64,000 nt of DNA from Phlebotomus papatasi (Eukaryota; Arthropoda; Insecta; Diptera; Psychodidae), in the NCBI RefSeq assembly GCF_024763615.1, contig NC_077223.1, positions 56,544,627 through 56,608,626 of the forward strand, written 5' to 3'. Shown here piece after piece: positions 11,801 through 23,408 of this stretch (position 1 is its first letter; each line of letters opens with the position of its first letter). The position numbers and the translations under genes were made by a program. The notes beneath the pieces are model-generated. The model made no database searches, was not told the DNA's origin, and saw only the letters and a program-made list of their open reading frames with translations.

Positions 11801-12324
11801 ATGAAGGAATCACACCTAATTGCAGAAATGGTAATTAAAAGAGTAGGATTTTCGAGATTGAATGAAAATCCGAATAAAGCTTAGATTTAAAATTTAGTTA
11901 GGCCAGGCGATTGATTATGGGCACAGAGGCATGAGACGGACGGGGATGAGAGTGGTAGATGCTATTTCTGTGGATGTAAACGTCACAAAAATTTCCCGTA
12001 TGCGCACCACCTCACCTGCCGGCGACCCCTCATTACGGCAACCTTCGCCGCAATTTGCACCTCCCTTCGGCAACATACCATCAAATTGATCATGCGATTT
12101 GCGGTAGCTAGAAGAATCACTTTTTCATGATATTGCGACAGGACGTCAATTGAAAATTAATCTACCTTTCTCTGTTAATTATTAAAGTAAACTTATTCCA
12201 CATTCATCGAAAAGCACAAGGTCGTGAAGGACACGTGGGGTATTTTAAATAGGATTTTCCTTTGTAAATTAACTCGTATTACCGATTATTGTAAATTAAA
12301 ACAGAATTTCATTTTTTTTTGTAG
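11801..12324 (+). promoter_or_regulatory. Sequence upstream of the zinc-finger gene, ends in splice acceptor
   Basis: It holds a GC-richer patch (about 11930-12070) and ends with a run of T followed by gtag at 12321-12324, a good splice acceptor. I infer that a non-coding first exon lies upstream and joins at 12325, 109 nt before the ATG. No promoter motif can be called with confidence. Confidence 0.35.
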
Positions 12325-12433
12325 CTATATTCGTAATCTCAAGTCTGAATTTGTTGAATGATTTGGAGGAGGACAGCGTTGGACCTCGTTGAAGCAGTCT
12401 CTGATTAACAAGGAATACTAAAGAAGCATAAGA

Positions 12434-15400
12434 ATGAATTTTTCTCCATTCGGAGGACACTTTCCAGGAACCATCCCAGGAATTCATCAATTTGCCGCAT
12501 CCGGTGCTCTGGTATCCACTTCAGCTCCTGACAATGTAAACCGCTACCATTCCAGCAATGTCAACATTCCCCATTTCAACCAGCCACATGCGCCTATTCT
12601 GGGCAAATTTCGACCTGATGATGTGAACAACATGAATAAATACAATGGACACACAAACCAATATACAACACCCTACTCCCAGGACACACAATCGGTATCC
12701 GACAAACAACAACGCGGAGGCGCGTCATCAAGCGTTTCATCCTATCCGCAGACAACACTTTCTGGCTCCGTTGGTGGACAACAGCCTCCGGAAATACCTC
12801 AGGTAGAATCTTAATTAAATTTTCAACATGGTCAAATTGGAAAAGAATTGAAAATGCCAAATTCAATTGCTTTGCCATCCTCTTCCCCCCCTCTAATGCT
12901 AAGGACTTGTGCAATCTTCTTCAGCAACAAACTGACGCCAAACGAGTTCTTCAGAATGTCAATCCCAGCTGGCAATCCTTAACTCCGAGTTCCGCTGTCG
13001 CTGACTACCTATCTCACTTGCCAGCAAGTACACTACCTCTCAGTCTGCATCATTTCCTCAAGTATTCAGCCGAGAGCATCAAAAAGGAGACGCAGAATCC
13101 ACTCAGTGTAAGTAGCAATCCATCCCCCAAATCAACCCTAGTAGATAATAATGTATTAGATACTTGGCCATAAAACAGTCGCAGAACCTCAATAATCTCG
13201 GTGCTGGTCTTTTGCCACCAAACAATGCCAACCTAAATCATCAGGCGGCCCAACAGCATCAGCAGCAAACACAGCATCAACAACAGACGCAACAGAGTCA
13301 TCAGCAGACCAATACGAACACGAATGATCACAACCAACAACAAACAAATACTACAGCAACTACAAGTACCAAGAAAAAGAAGAAGAAGAAGGCTCCAAAA
13401 CCACCGAAGGTTAGACAATTATCCTTATCATTTAATTTCTAATCAGTATTTTAGTTTAGTGACCAAAAACTAAATATAAATATTATCAGTCATTAGAGAA
13501 AATCCATAATTGGGAAGATAAATGTGGCGCGTTCCTATAATTTTATAGATGCTCCCAATTAAATAAGGATTTCGTTCATTCACAATTATTACAGAGACAC
13601 AACTTTTACAAAATTGTAATAGTTGAGTAGAACCGCTTTAAAATTTATGTTCTTATTTTATTATTGTAATGGAAAAGAGTGCAAAAATTATTTTCTTATT
13701 TATTTTAATGTACCATCACTGAGAAATAAACAGGGATGCGATTAACTTTTTTCCTCATAGCTTTAACACTTTTTATGTGTAAAAATATATCAACATTTTT
13801 TTATGTTAATTTTACAATTTTTTAAGGGTAAAATTAACATGGAAAAGGGTGACTTTAACCCCTAATACACCTTAAAAGCATAATATTTACACCGATTTCG
13901 GATCAATACTGCAGGGTAAAATAAACATTTTCGGAATGTTATTTTAACATTTTCGGATTTCTCTCAGTAATAGGCTTTTATTGCCATTTTGTAAGGGAGA
14001 CTGGGGCAAAAAGTCACAAATCGAAAAATTCAAAATTCAATATCTTTCAAATTAAAAAAGATAGCGGCTCAAATTTTTTTCTATAGATAGCCTCCATAGA
14101 TCTTCTTCAATGTCGTAAGTTTCTGAGAATTCGAACAAGGAATTTAGAAAATAAAAAAAATCGAAATTTTTAGTCCTATTTTTGAAATATTTTCCTTGCA
14201 GAAAATAACAATTATTATCTAGGGGAAAGTCGTCTGCCTTTAAATGCAGCAGCCTTCAAATGTTGCGATTTTTTCGTTGTTCTCAAAAGCATAAATTATA
14301 TTCTATTAACTATTAGGTAGCTATCCATCATCCTCACAAATCATCAAAAAATGGAGAGCCTAGCTCCTATTTCCTAGATGCTAGATCAAAAAAACTGAAA
14401 ATGAGCTCTAAACTGTAATTTTGATGTTCCACAAATCATGTGATTTTTCATAGTAAAAATCATTTTACAAATAAATCTTCCATTGTGACACATAGAAGGT
14501 TAATCAGGCTTAATATTTCTGTTAATACATTTTGGTTCAGATGACACAATTTTTGTGGGTGGCAAAAATTTGCAAATATCACCCTGCAGCAGCCTTTAAA
14601 TGCTAATGTCGTGTGCCTTTAAATCCTATCTTTCCATACATCAAAACATGTGAAATCGAACTCCTACTTTTCTCTGACGAACGTCATACAAATACTTATA
14701 ACCTGCTATCTTGCTCCGGCCGGGATGTTTCAAGTTGACAATTTTCAACTTCAATGGCTTTTTCTTCCAAATTTTCATGTGCAAAACAGTGCTTCAGAAA
14801 AATGTGAAGAAAAGTTATTGTTTAATGTCTTTTGACTGCAGTGATGATTTTAGTGAGTGCGTTAGGCTTCAATCTAATCATTTATAGCCCATTTAGTTTT
14901 ATTGATTCAATATTCTCAGTGAAAAAAAAAATTTAAAGGCAGCTGCCTCGCGTTTGAAAGCAGACTATGCCAGCTGCCTTCATACAAATCGACATCACTT
15001 TTTTAATTTCCTCAGAAGGAAAAACTGAGGACTTGCAAGTGCTAAATGAGGTAATCATATACGCCGAGTGAACAAGAGAATTTTTTGGTGTAGTAGAAAA
15101 TAAAATCCATTTTGTGGATTCTTCAGAAAAAAATCTTAAATTTGGAACTCTATTTTTCGTTTGACGGCAGACGACTTTCCCCTACTTATTTTCCAAAATT
15201 GATGCACTGGTGAAATTTTCTAAATAATTTGGATTTTTTGAATACGAATCCGCTACCTATTTTAGAATTTCACAAAGGTTCTTTTCTCCGGAAATCCTTT
15301 TATTAAAAATGACAACTTGGGGTAAAAAGTAACAAAAGGTATAGAGCAAAAAGTAACAAAAAGCTAAGCAATTTCTGATGTAACACGGCGAAAAGAAACG

Positions 15401-16164
15401 TCATTATCATGTCTCGCCGCTTGTTGTTTGCATTGGTCAAACGATTTGCAGTCTTTTGTGTGTTTTCTTCTAAAATAGCTTGAAAAGCGCTTTTCCGTTT
15501 TCTCACTTTTCTCGCAGAGAAAATGGTGTTTTACAAAGGTGTAGATGAATAAATTTTCTATGAAAATATGTCCTCTAGGTATTTTTTCAAATTTACGGAA
15601 GCCTGTAATGAAGCGAATCAAAATATGATAATACCCAATGTCTGATACTATTTGCCCCATTTTTGGGAATGTTCACAAAATTACCTTTTAGAAAACAGCT
15701 CGATAAATGTATTTCCTTACAAAATAGAGGAATATTACTTTCACAAAGTTGTAGAGCGGTAAATTTCCTATAAAACTGTGCTAATTAGAAATTTTTGAAG
15801 CGATCGAATAGCTTGTAAAAAAATATCCGTTTTGTGACTTTTTGCCTCAGTCTCTCCTATATATTGTTCAATTTACAATTTTTATTCGGTTTTACAATGT
15901 GTATGAGAAGTATATCTCTTCAGACGCTTCACTCACAACTATGACAGTCGAGTCCACCACCATGGACCCCCCAATACAAAAAATTACTTTTTAAAATTTT
16001 TCTTTTTGCAAATTGGTTGCCCGTAGGTGAAATTGCCCAGACTGCACGGTCCCAAGCTTGATTATGACCAAATTTGTTCTATGTTTCTAAATAAATGTAT
16101 AGTCCTCATTGTTAATTGTAAATTCCTTATTGTTGTGTTACGTAACCTGGGCATCAATCAATAA

Positions 16165-16205
<41 letters not shown>

Positions 16206-19200
16206 GTCACTCCGCAATATATTTGAAAAAGGCCACTTTCCCCTAGTTTTTAAAATATGTGTGCGATGAGTCACATTTATTAAAAATTTAGTCATTATGA
16301 ATCTTCGGACTGTTCAAAGTATGAGCACTTTCCCCTAATGCGTAGATTCTATTTTGTATTAGTATTTAAAAAAAGATAATTTATTTTATTTCATATAAAA
16401 AAAAATTGTTTGCTAGCTGATCATATTCACACGTCAAAAGTTTGTTACCTCATTTTGGAAAAGTAACTCAAAGTGGTCATATAAGGGAGTCCTGTTCAGA
16501 ATTAGGCGGCAAATGAAATTTTTCATTGCGTATAATTTATAAGACAAATGTTTACAATAGGCTGATAAATATTTCAATGAATAAATAGGATGGGATATGT
16601 TTTCTTCGAATAAGTAATGGTTTCTTTCAATATTCCTTCTAAACAGGCTATAACATCCCACTGTTTAATACAATGCGTGGCTAATCTGCCCCGGTCTCCC
16701 CTACGCGCAAGAAAATATATTTCGGACAAGTTATTAGAGTTTGTAACTTGGCTCAGAGAAGACCAAGAGAGAATACAATCTATTATTTGAAAATTCAGAA
16801 GTCGCGGCTTTTAGTAACAGTGTACATGTCCTTCGATCGGGCCCATTATTTGCCCATAGTAGTGTATAGAGGCCATAAAGGAGGTTGTCCAAACAAAAAT
16901 CATCTTTTGCTAAGATTATGCCATCTGTCCGATTTTGTCATTCTATTATGAAACAAAATTATTTTTTCCCATAATAACGCTGCGAAAGTACGCAAGTGCT
17001 GATATGACCACTTTTACTCAACTACTTTATTTTAAATAATGCTTAGAAGAAAATTCTTACAAAATTCAATGGGTCACATGGATAACATTCCCGCTGTGGT
17101 CAAAAAACGTGTTCCAAAACAAAAAAATATTGAATTATCTTGGCTACCGAGCATCCGATAAGATCAAATTTTGGAGTAAAATTATAGAGGAGATTCTAGT
17201 CTAAATTCCACTATCGTCTTTCTGTCAGCTCATATACATCCTAGATATTTTGATTTAAATAAAGTTTGCAATTTTTCAGAAATTGATTCCAAATTTGCTT
17301 TATAATTTCTCATTTTAAATTCTAAATCGAATTTGCATACAATCCGAGTTTGCTCATGTTAAGTATCTCACCTACAATAAGCTGATCTAGGCTTATCACT
17401 AGTTTTTTATTCAAAATTAAAATATTATGTTTTTTTCTTGTTTGGATCGCTAATAACGTAAAGATCCTGTAATCGGCTGATTCTTCAACTCGGCCAGCAA
17501 TGGGGTTATTTATTCAATTTACTTAGATTTGCTATAATATGGTCTAACCGGTCTAACACTACAGTAGACTTTCTCTCAATCGGGAATATGGGGCAAAATG
17601 TCATCCGGTTTAGCGATAGAATTTAGCATCAAAGCCTTTGTAAATTCCACAAAAAGCGCTCAATTATAAAGAATCACGATAAATTAGGAAGAATTGCAGC
17701 GAATTTGAGCAAATTAGCTTCATAATTAAGCGTGAAAACTGTCAACAAAATTTGTCGCCCGATTGAAAGAGAGCCGATTGAGTGAGAGTCTACTGTATAA
17801 GGTTTTTTTTTTTAAATAAATTCAGTGTAACTCAGTGAATATTTCATAGAAATTGACTATAAAACGTTTATAAAATTAGTTAAATAATTCCATTGGCTGG
17901 GGTGAGGAACTGGCCGAATACAGAGCCTTTACCTTAAGCAGTTTAGTTTCCACTAAAATTTTCCTAATAACATTTAAATAATAAAATAGCATAAAAATGA
18001 TATTACTATATTGCTTTGTGTGCTATATCGGGCAGCACTTTTTTTCGAAGTCTTTGCCGTTTTGGACCATTTGCAAGGATTTCTCTACAGCATCTCGTTC
18101 GTAAATCTAATGTTCTTTTCTACCTTAGGCATTATACAACTTCTAGAAATTAAAAAAGGAAACTAAAACAAAATGTATTTTTTAGGAACTAAAACCGCTA
18201 AAACAGTCCAATATTGCAAGCTGCCTGAAATTTGACGTAGTTTCCTTATACCGGCTTCAGACCTAAGGCTTAGCTATATGGCTTAGCTGCTCTAATTTCT
18301 TATCAATCCCCAATTTTTGGGAAAAAAAATAACTTAGAATTGGATTATTAAAGATAAATGACTTGTTAGGCTCTCAAAAAGCAATAAAATTGCACGCTAT
18401 TTAGGATTTTGAGGCGTTCGGGAACTGGGCTAAACCTTTAGTCTGAAGACTGCTTTAGGGTAAGTGTACCAAATTCCGGCCAGCTTGCAATTCCGGCCAC
18501 CTTTTTTATTCCTCGAATTTCCATGAGTTTATAGTTTTTACATACTCTGGAGATTATACAATGAAAAATAAAAACAGAAAATGTGGTTTCGACAAACGAG
18601 ATGACGTGAAACAGGCATTGGAAGAAATCCCGAAGGGCAAGAAACTATGAGAATAAAGGTGGCCGAAATTGGGCACCAAAGCTCTGTCTACATTTTTATT
18701 CGTTTTAAAATGTATTAAGAATGATTTTAGAGAAAATAAAGACGATAAATTGTCAACAACTTTACAAGCAATACTCCTTAAGAAAAAGGAATAAAAAATC
18801 AATGTTTTGAGTGATAAATCGGTTCAAATCGATTGTGAACCGATAATAAACCGATAAGTAATTTTTCACTAAGAATCAGTTTTATTTCTTTAAACTGTAT
18901 TGGGGGATCATTTGAGTGATTTTTAAATCGGTTCAAATCTGTTGATAACATTATAAAAATAATGATTATAAACATATCGTAAACAATATACACTTATATC
19001 GCAATAAACATACTATATATCATGGTCTGTATAACCGAATTTTGGGTATTTCCGTTATTAGGTGTGATTCCTTCTAATCACACCTATTGTAATCTTCGGA
19101 TTTTCTCAAAGTGTTCAGATCGAGCTGAAATTCATAGGGTATATGTTTTGAACATCCCTAATGCCGAAAATCATAAGCCGCCATTTTCGGGTCCGGCCGT

Positions 19201-22200
19201 CCGTAGTACGCAATATCTCTGGTTTGGAAAGAGATATCTTCATAAATTTTTTTTAAATATATAGTAAAGAGAGGTAATCCGGATACTTTTCATTGAGTGC
19301 GACTTTAATGCTTGTTTTTGGACTGATGAAATATTTTTTTCGCCATTCCAAATCAATAGAATTATTCTTTGTTTAATTTAGAATCATAATAGAAATAGAA
19401 TTTTAGCAATAATATTGATGAAAATTAATAAAATTACGATAATATTAATATATGCGCAAGAATGTTACTGCGATGCTTTTTTGTAACTCCGTTGAATTCG
19501 ATGAAACTCGGATGCTCATTTTAAGGAAAAGTTTAATGCATAAAAATGAGAAGATATTATTTCAAAAACATTTTTTAGAGTTTTATTCCATCAATTCATT
19601 TCATTAATTTATTATTTAATTATATATATTTTTATTTATTTTAAGATTGCACTCAATTCTTTGATTTTTCCTCGGTTTTCTTGGCTGACTTTCTTCCACG
19701 TTTTTTCTTTTCAGTTTCAATTGGCATTTGAGCCTTTTCCTTTACCATGTGTTTCTCCTTTAGTGTTATCTCCTTTTCTTCTGCCCTTATATTTTTGTTC
19801 CTCTCTCTGGTCAACTTCCGTTCAGCAATTTCTTTCTTTTTTTGTAAATCCTGCCTCAATTTTTCCTCCTGTTCCGCGATAATTTCCTCAGAAGATACAA
19901 TATACTGGTGTTTGACATTGCTGGCTTTGACCCTCTTCTTCTGACGACGTTTTGGAATTTCTCCTGGCCAGAAATAGCATTGTTTTAGTGTGTCGAAGAT
20001 CGGTTGAGTCTCAGAAGTTGCAGAGAGTTGGTTTCCAGGGATGACTGGATCATTTGAAGGATTATTGTCGGTGGCCTGATCGTGCTGGTTATTGATAATG
20101 GACTCCTCTGAATGTTGGAAAACAATTTTCGGGAAATAAATACCAGCATAGAAAAGTGGCCCATCCATCCAGCCACTCTGTGGTGACGTTCCCATTTTCC
20201 ATCCTTCTGCGTTGTGAATGGCAATTTTTGGAGTAATGTCAGTTTTATGAACAGCCATTGGAGGAGCAAGTTCGCCAGTAGCTGACACCCTGAGGAGTAC
20301 TGTGATACATTGCTTCGGTCCTGAATTTTTAAGAGATGGAACTACACGTGAACCTCTCCTCGACAGGACATTTCCATCTTCCGGTGTCAAAAAGAAGGCA
20401 CTTTCGTCGCAATTAAAAACACGGTCTGGTGAAATGCTCAGAAGGTTGTGTTCTGTGAAATATCCAAGACAATTCTGAAACCATTCCGTGAGGTCTTCAG
20501 CAGTGACAGTAGCTCTTTCCAATGAGAAGGATTTTGGCTTGCGCATGCTGAGCTCTGGATGACGCTTAAGAAAATTCCTGAACTAAACGTCTCCGGGTCT
20601 TCCAGCTGTAAAATGGTTTGGAATTTTGTAGACCTCACAGATGAGTTTAACGCTGTCCAGAACTTGTTCCTTCCCGATGGGATGCCAGCCATCCGCACAT
20701 CCCAGGATCCATTTGACAAGCTCTTCTTCTTGTTCTTTTGTAAGCGTCGTTTGGCCTGCCATTGGGGCACTCTTCCGGGTATCTGCCAGTCAATTTGTTG
20801 TGCAGTGTTGTTCTTGGGACATTAAATGTTTTGGATGCATATGCTATGGTAGAACCATCTCGTACACACTGCAAGGCATTCCTAAGACCTTCCTTAGAGT
20901 AGGGCTTGTCCTTATAGGTCTTTTCTTTTGTTCCCTTTGGCATCTGAAACAGAAAAAGAGTCCTGAACAATGCAAATTCTGAACCAAAACATTGACTTTC
21001 ACCGCATCCGACATGCATCGAAATGTAAACATTCACAAAAATCACTTATTTCTGTATGAATTATTTATATTATCAATAAACTCTTACTCACCTTGTAGAT
21101 CAATAACTACACTAACTTTTATTAATAATTTTGATTGCAAATAATGTTTTATTATATAGAAAAAACACTAAACTTTTTCCAGCGACGAGCTGTCAACAGC
21201 AAAATTTTCTCAGAAATTAAATTTTTAGTACACAACCCAGCTGACCCGAGCTTAAAAAATATTTCTTTTACCCACTTATTAAACCGATAAAAATATAATT
21301 TTTGGTTTTTCTTAAAGTAGAATAGTTATAATATGATACTTCAGTAATTAATTACAGAAATAAAAATATAAATTATATTTTAAGTGGATGTATCGGAGTT
21401 AAATCGGTCGCGGCATCCGAGTTTTGCAATCGTCGGAGTTACATGGCCTTACTATATCTACTCGCGCGTACGACGATTTCTGTGCTATCAGTTTCTTGAA
21501 AAACCGGTTCTAAACCGGTTAAAAATCACGTTTTGTAGTTTATCTCGAAATCTTCGAATATTCGTCGAACAGTTCTCGAAATATTTCACTTTAAAGATTT
21601 CAATTTTAAGAAAATTTGCTAATAGCGTCAGGCGGGAAAAAAAGCGGGAGAAGCGGCATCGGACAAGCTTTTCCCATATATATAGCACGCTCTCACTCTC
21701 CCTTTCTCTCTCTCTCTCTCAATATAGTGAGCCTATATTCGAAGATTTGTAAGATGAAATATACAATTCGCGATCCGCGATTTGTTTGGCCGATCTTCAC
21801 GGGTCGCGAATTTTTGCGGGGTGCGATTTTTTTCCGCGGATTTTCGCGGGTTGCGTATTTTTTCGAGGATTTTTGCGGGGCGCGTATTTTTCGTGGGTTA
21901 TGAATATCTTCGCGGATTCTCATGGGTCGCTGACAGAGGTTCTAAACGGACGTAAAGTTTGTGGCCTCTATCTATCATAGTTTTCGAGATAATCGACTTT
22001 AAAGATTTTCAGACACTTTCATATATTTTTCATCCAATTTTCCTTATTAATAATGATAATATGTTACATACAGTTTAAGAATTATTAAACGAAATTTGCA
22101 TTATTTATGTATAAATATCGTTCGAGTTTTCCACAATCCAAATTTGCAATGAAGGAATCTCACCTCTATAAGCTGATCTAGGCTTATCAATGACTTTTTT

Positions 22201-23034
22201 TCTTGGAACAGCAATTACTCCCTCCGTTCCAAAATAAGTCGTACGTTTGGAAGAAAATCTTTCAAGTTCATAATATAAAAAAAATCCTCATAATCTTCAA
22301 GTAATATTTTATAATTCGAACTCAATTTTCTAAAGATAACTTACATTATATTTTTATTTTAGGAAAAGAAACCACGTCCTAAGCCAGGTGAAATTCGTCT
22401 CACGACGGCTCTGGATGGCAGTACACTCTTTTGCTGTCCCGAGTGCCAGATGGCATATCCAGAGCGTGGATTGCTAGAACAGCATTTGGTTGGGCACAAT
22501 CTGGAAAGACGGTAAGAGAAAAAAATATTTTTTTTGGCTTTACAAAGACTTATAGAATTCTTATTTTTCAGCTTCATCTGCGACATTTGCAATGCCGCTC
22601 TCAAGCGCAAAGACCATCTGACTCGTCATAAGCAGAGTCACAATCCTGAACGTCCTTTCGTATGCACTATTTGTCTCAAAGCATTCAAGCGCAAAGAGCA
22701 GCTCACGCTGCATTTTGTCATCCACTCGGGAGAAAAGAGGCACATTTGCAATGAATGTGGTAAAGGATTTTATCGCAAGGACCACTTGCGGAAGCACACT
22801 CGTTCGCACATTGCCAGACGTGTAAAAGCTGAGCTCAGTCAGCAAAATCAGCCGGCTGGAAGTGGTGGCCAGGGAGCTGTTGTACCCAACATGCAACAGC
22901 CCTATTCACTAGGCTCCAATCAAGCACCCAGTGGCCAGCAAACGCCTCAACAAGCCCCCCAGCCACCACCTTCGGGCCACCACAACGGACAGCCACAGAA
23001 TGGTGGGCATCAGCAATCACCGTGTTTGTCCTAA
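12434..23034 (+). CDS. C2H2 zinc-finger protein, five coding exons, 471 aa
   Basis: Probable nuclear DNA-binding protein. Exons are 12434-12802, 12904-13107, 13179-13409, 22363-22511 and 22572-23034. They sum to 1416 nt and stay in frame, and every junction has GT-AG ends. The N-terminal 270 residues are low in complexity: G/S/N/P-rich, then a conserved-looking block (DYLSHLPASTLPLSLHHFLK), a Q/N-rich tract and a lysine run (KKKKKKK) that could act as a nuclear signal. Exon 4 encodes a divergent finger (CPEC...H...H). Exon 5 encodes three classical fingers, including FYRKDHLRKHTRSH, then a Q/P-rich tail. Introns 1, 2 and 4 are 101, 71 and 60 nt; intron 3 is 8953 nt of transposons. The fingers remind me of Drosophila combgap, but I am not sure of that name. 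The second exon could instead start at 12925. Confidence 0.85.
13992..15860. mobile_element. TIR element, 1.87 kb, ends taaggg/tagga
   Basis: The left end reads taagggagactggggcaaaa and continues agtcac. The right end, inverted, reads ataggagagactgaggcaaa and continues aagtcac. The internal words gtaaaaagtaacaaa and caaaaagtaacaaa repeat the subterminal motif. It is interrupted by a second element at 14220-15184. No transposase was recognised. Confidence 0.7.
14220..15184. mobile_element. Nested TIR element, 965 bp, end TAGGGGAAAGTCGTCTGCC
   Basis: It has a nearly perfect 19-bp inverted end: taggggaaagtcgtctgcc at the left, and ggcagacgactttccccta at the right. The subterminal word gcctttaaatgcagcagcc is repeated inside. 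It lies inside the element 13992-15860, so it inserted later. The frame at 14650-14835 is not recognised. Confidence 0.8.
15861..16839. repeat. Intron stretch with (ATT)n microsatellite
   Basis: About 15-16 att units run at roughly 16158-16205. Fragments such as actttcccctag (near 16245 and 16325) and ggtctcccctac (near 16695) look like orphan ends of the TAGGG-type elements. Nothing coding was seen. Confidence 0.5.
16840..17400. repeat. Dispersed repeat family R1, diverged copy
   Basis: It shares with 1-840 the order ccgattttgtc, cccataataacgct, then aaatcgaatttgcat and a final ctcac near taagctgatctaggcttatc. It is more diverged than the 1-840 and 27795-29030 pair. Confidence 0.5.
17560..17797 (+). 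mobile_element. 238-bp CAGTAGACT MITE, copy 1
   Basis: TA is followed by CAGTAGACTttctctcaat at the left and agtgagagtctactgTA at the right, giving inverted ends inside a TA duplication. A copy of exactly the same length lies in the opposite orientation at 34028-34265. TA duplication and CAGTAG ends fit Tc1/mariner-pogo type MITEs. Confidence 0.85.
17798..18455. other. Intron stretch, no gene recognised
   Basis: AT-rich, no conserved repeat or coding region seen. Confidence 0.4.
18456..18805 (+). mobile_element. Truncated GTGCCAAATT-type MITE (copy A)
   Basis: It starts tagggtaagtgtaccaaatt and then resembles the complete copies at 25881-26316 and 47557-47986 through the gaaggtggccgaaat-like words. 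It lacks the expected right end, because sequence like 33480-33650 begins at about 18806. The region around 18585-18650 keeps a scrap of transposase N-terminus (DDVKQALEEIPKGK). Confidence 0.7.
18806..19000. repeat. Repeat with AATCGGTTCAAATCG words
   Basis: The words aatcggttcaaatcgattg, accgataataaaccgataag and tttttaaatcggttcaaatc are shared with 33480-33650. Unknown class. Confidence 0.5.
19262..21455 (-). mobile_element. Pogo-like element, 2.2 kb, parent of the copy at 46284
   Basis: The ends are atagtaaagagaggtaatcc and, inverted from the right, tatagtaaggccatgtaact, flanked by TA-rich sequence. It contains the transposase relic at 19653-20943 on the minus strand. A shorter copy at 46284-47084 has the same left 320 bp, the same right 340 bp and a 60-bp scrap of the coding region. 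Confidence 0.8.
19653..20943 (-). pseudogene. Pogo/Tigger-like transposase relic, frameshifted
   Basis: Reading from ATG 20943, the protein starts MPKGTKEKTYKDKPYSKEGL with a helix-turn-helix (FNVPRTTLHNKLTGRYPEE). It shifts frame near 20755 and hits an in-frame stop near 20590. From 20546 a 297-codon frame continues with the second DNA-binding region, then NCDESAFF, where the aspartate is the expected first catalytic acid. After ITVLLRVSATGELAPPM the middle of the core is lost near 20110, where the frame runs into a charged C-terminal tail with long K/E/R coiled-coil-like stretches. As in 5071-5908, ctgtttcag lies immediately before the ATG. It is dead as a transposase because of the frameshift, stop and deletion. 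Confidence 0.85.
21780..21925. repeat. Degenerate minisatellite with CGCGG words
   Basis: Roughly 25-30 bp units of the form ttgcggggtgcgattttttt, ttcgcgggttgcgtatttt and ttgcggggcgcgtattttt follow one another. A (ct)n run precedes it at about 21702-21720. The overlapping ORFs on both strands are repeat translations. Confidence 0.65.
22000..22200. repeat. R1 fragment
   Basis: It ends ctcacctctataagctgatc then taggcttatca, as at 17370-17400. Short fragment only. Confidence 0.45.
22363..23034 (+). CDS. Zinc-finger-encoding exons 4 and 5 of the C2H2 gene
   Basis: Exon 4 (22363-22511) opens after ttttattttag and ends in a split arginine codon (cg). Exon 5 (22572) supplies the third base after ttatttttcag. 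All four fingers lie in these two exons, together about 200 codons, and the 9 kb intron separates them from the Q-rich half. The stop is taa at 23032-23034. Confidence 0.9.
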
Positions 23035-23408
23035 AATTTACTCTTCCCAAATTTTTCCCCAATCTTCAATTACTTCTAGACTTTTGTGATCGTTTAACTG
23101 TTTGATCCATTTTTTTTCGCAAGAAATATAATAGATATTGTTTTATTTATGATTTTTTTTTCTTTATTTATTTCAAGAGTTTATGTATATTTTATTTTGA
23201 GTTGCAATTTCAAGTAGTGTCGAAATAGGGCACAGCCTCAAAGAAAATATATAGTGAGAATTGCTCAAAAATTCATATTTTAGTATTTCGGGAGATTATC
23301 CTGATCTTAAGAAAACATATAAACAAAAAAAAAAGAAAACATAAAAGATTTCTTATACTTTCCGAAATTATATCCTCTCACTTTTTTTAGAACTCATTGA
23401 AAAGAAAT
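23035..23408 (+). other. 3-prime untranslated region of the zinc-finger gene
   Basis: AT-rich sequence directly after the stop. I see no perfect aataaa in the first 100 nt; aatataa near 23126 is a possible weak poly(A) signal. The next element begins at 23409. Confidence 0.4.

Noticed and set aside
12521..12914. Minus-strand ORFs opposite the zinc-finger exon 1
   Set aside because: Shadow frames of the coding strand, no domain.
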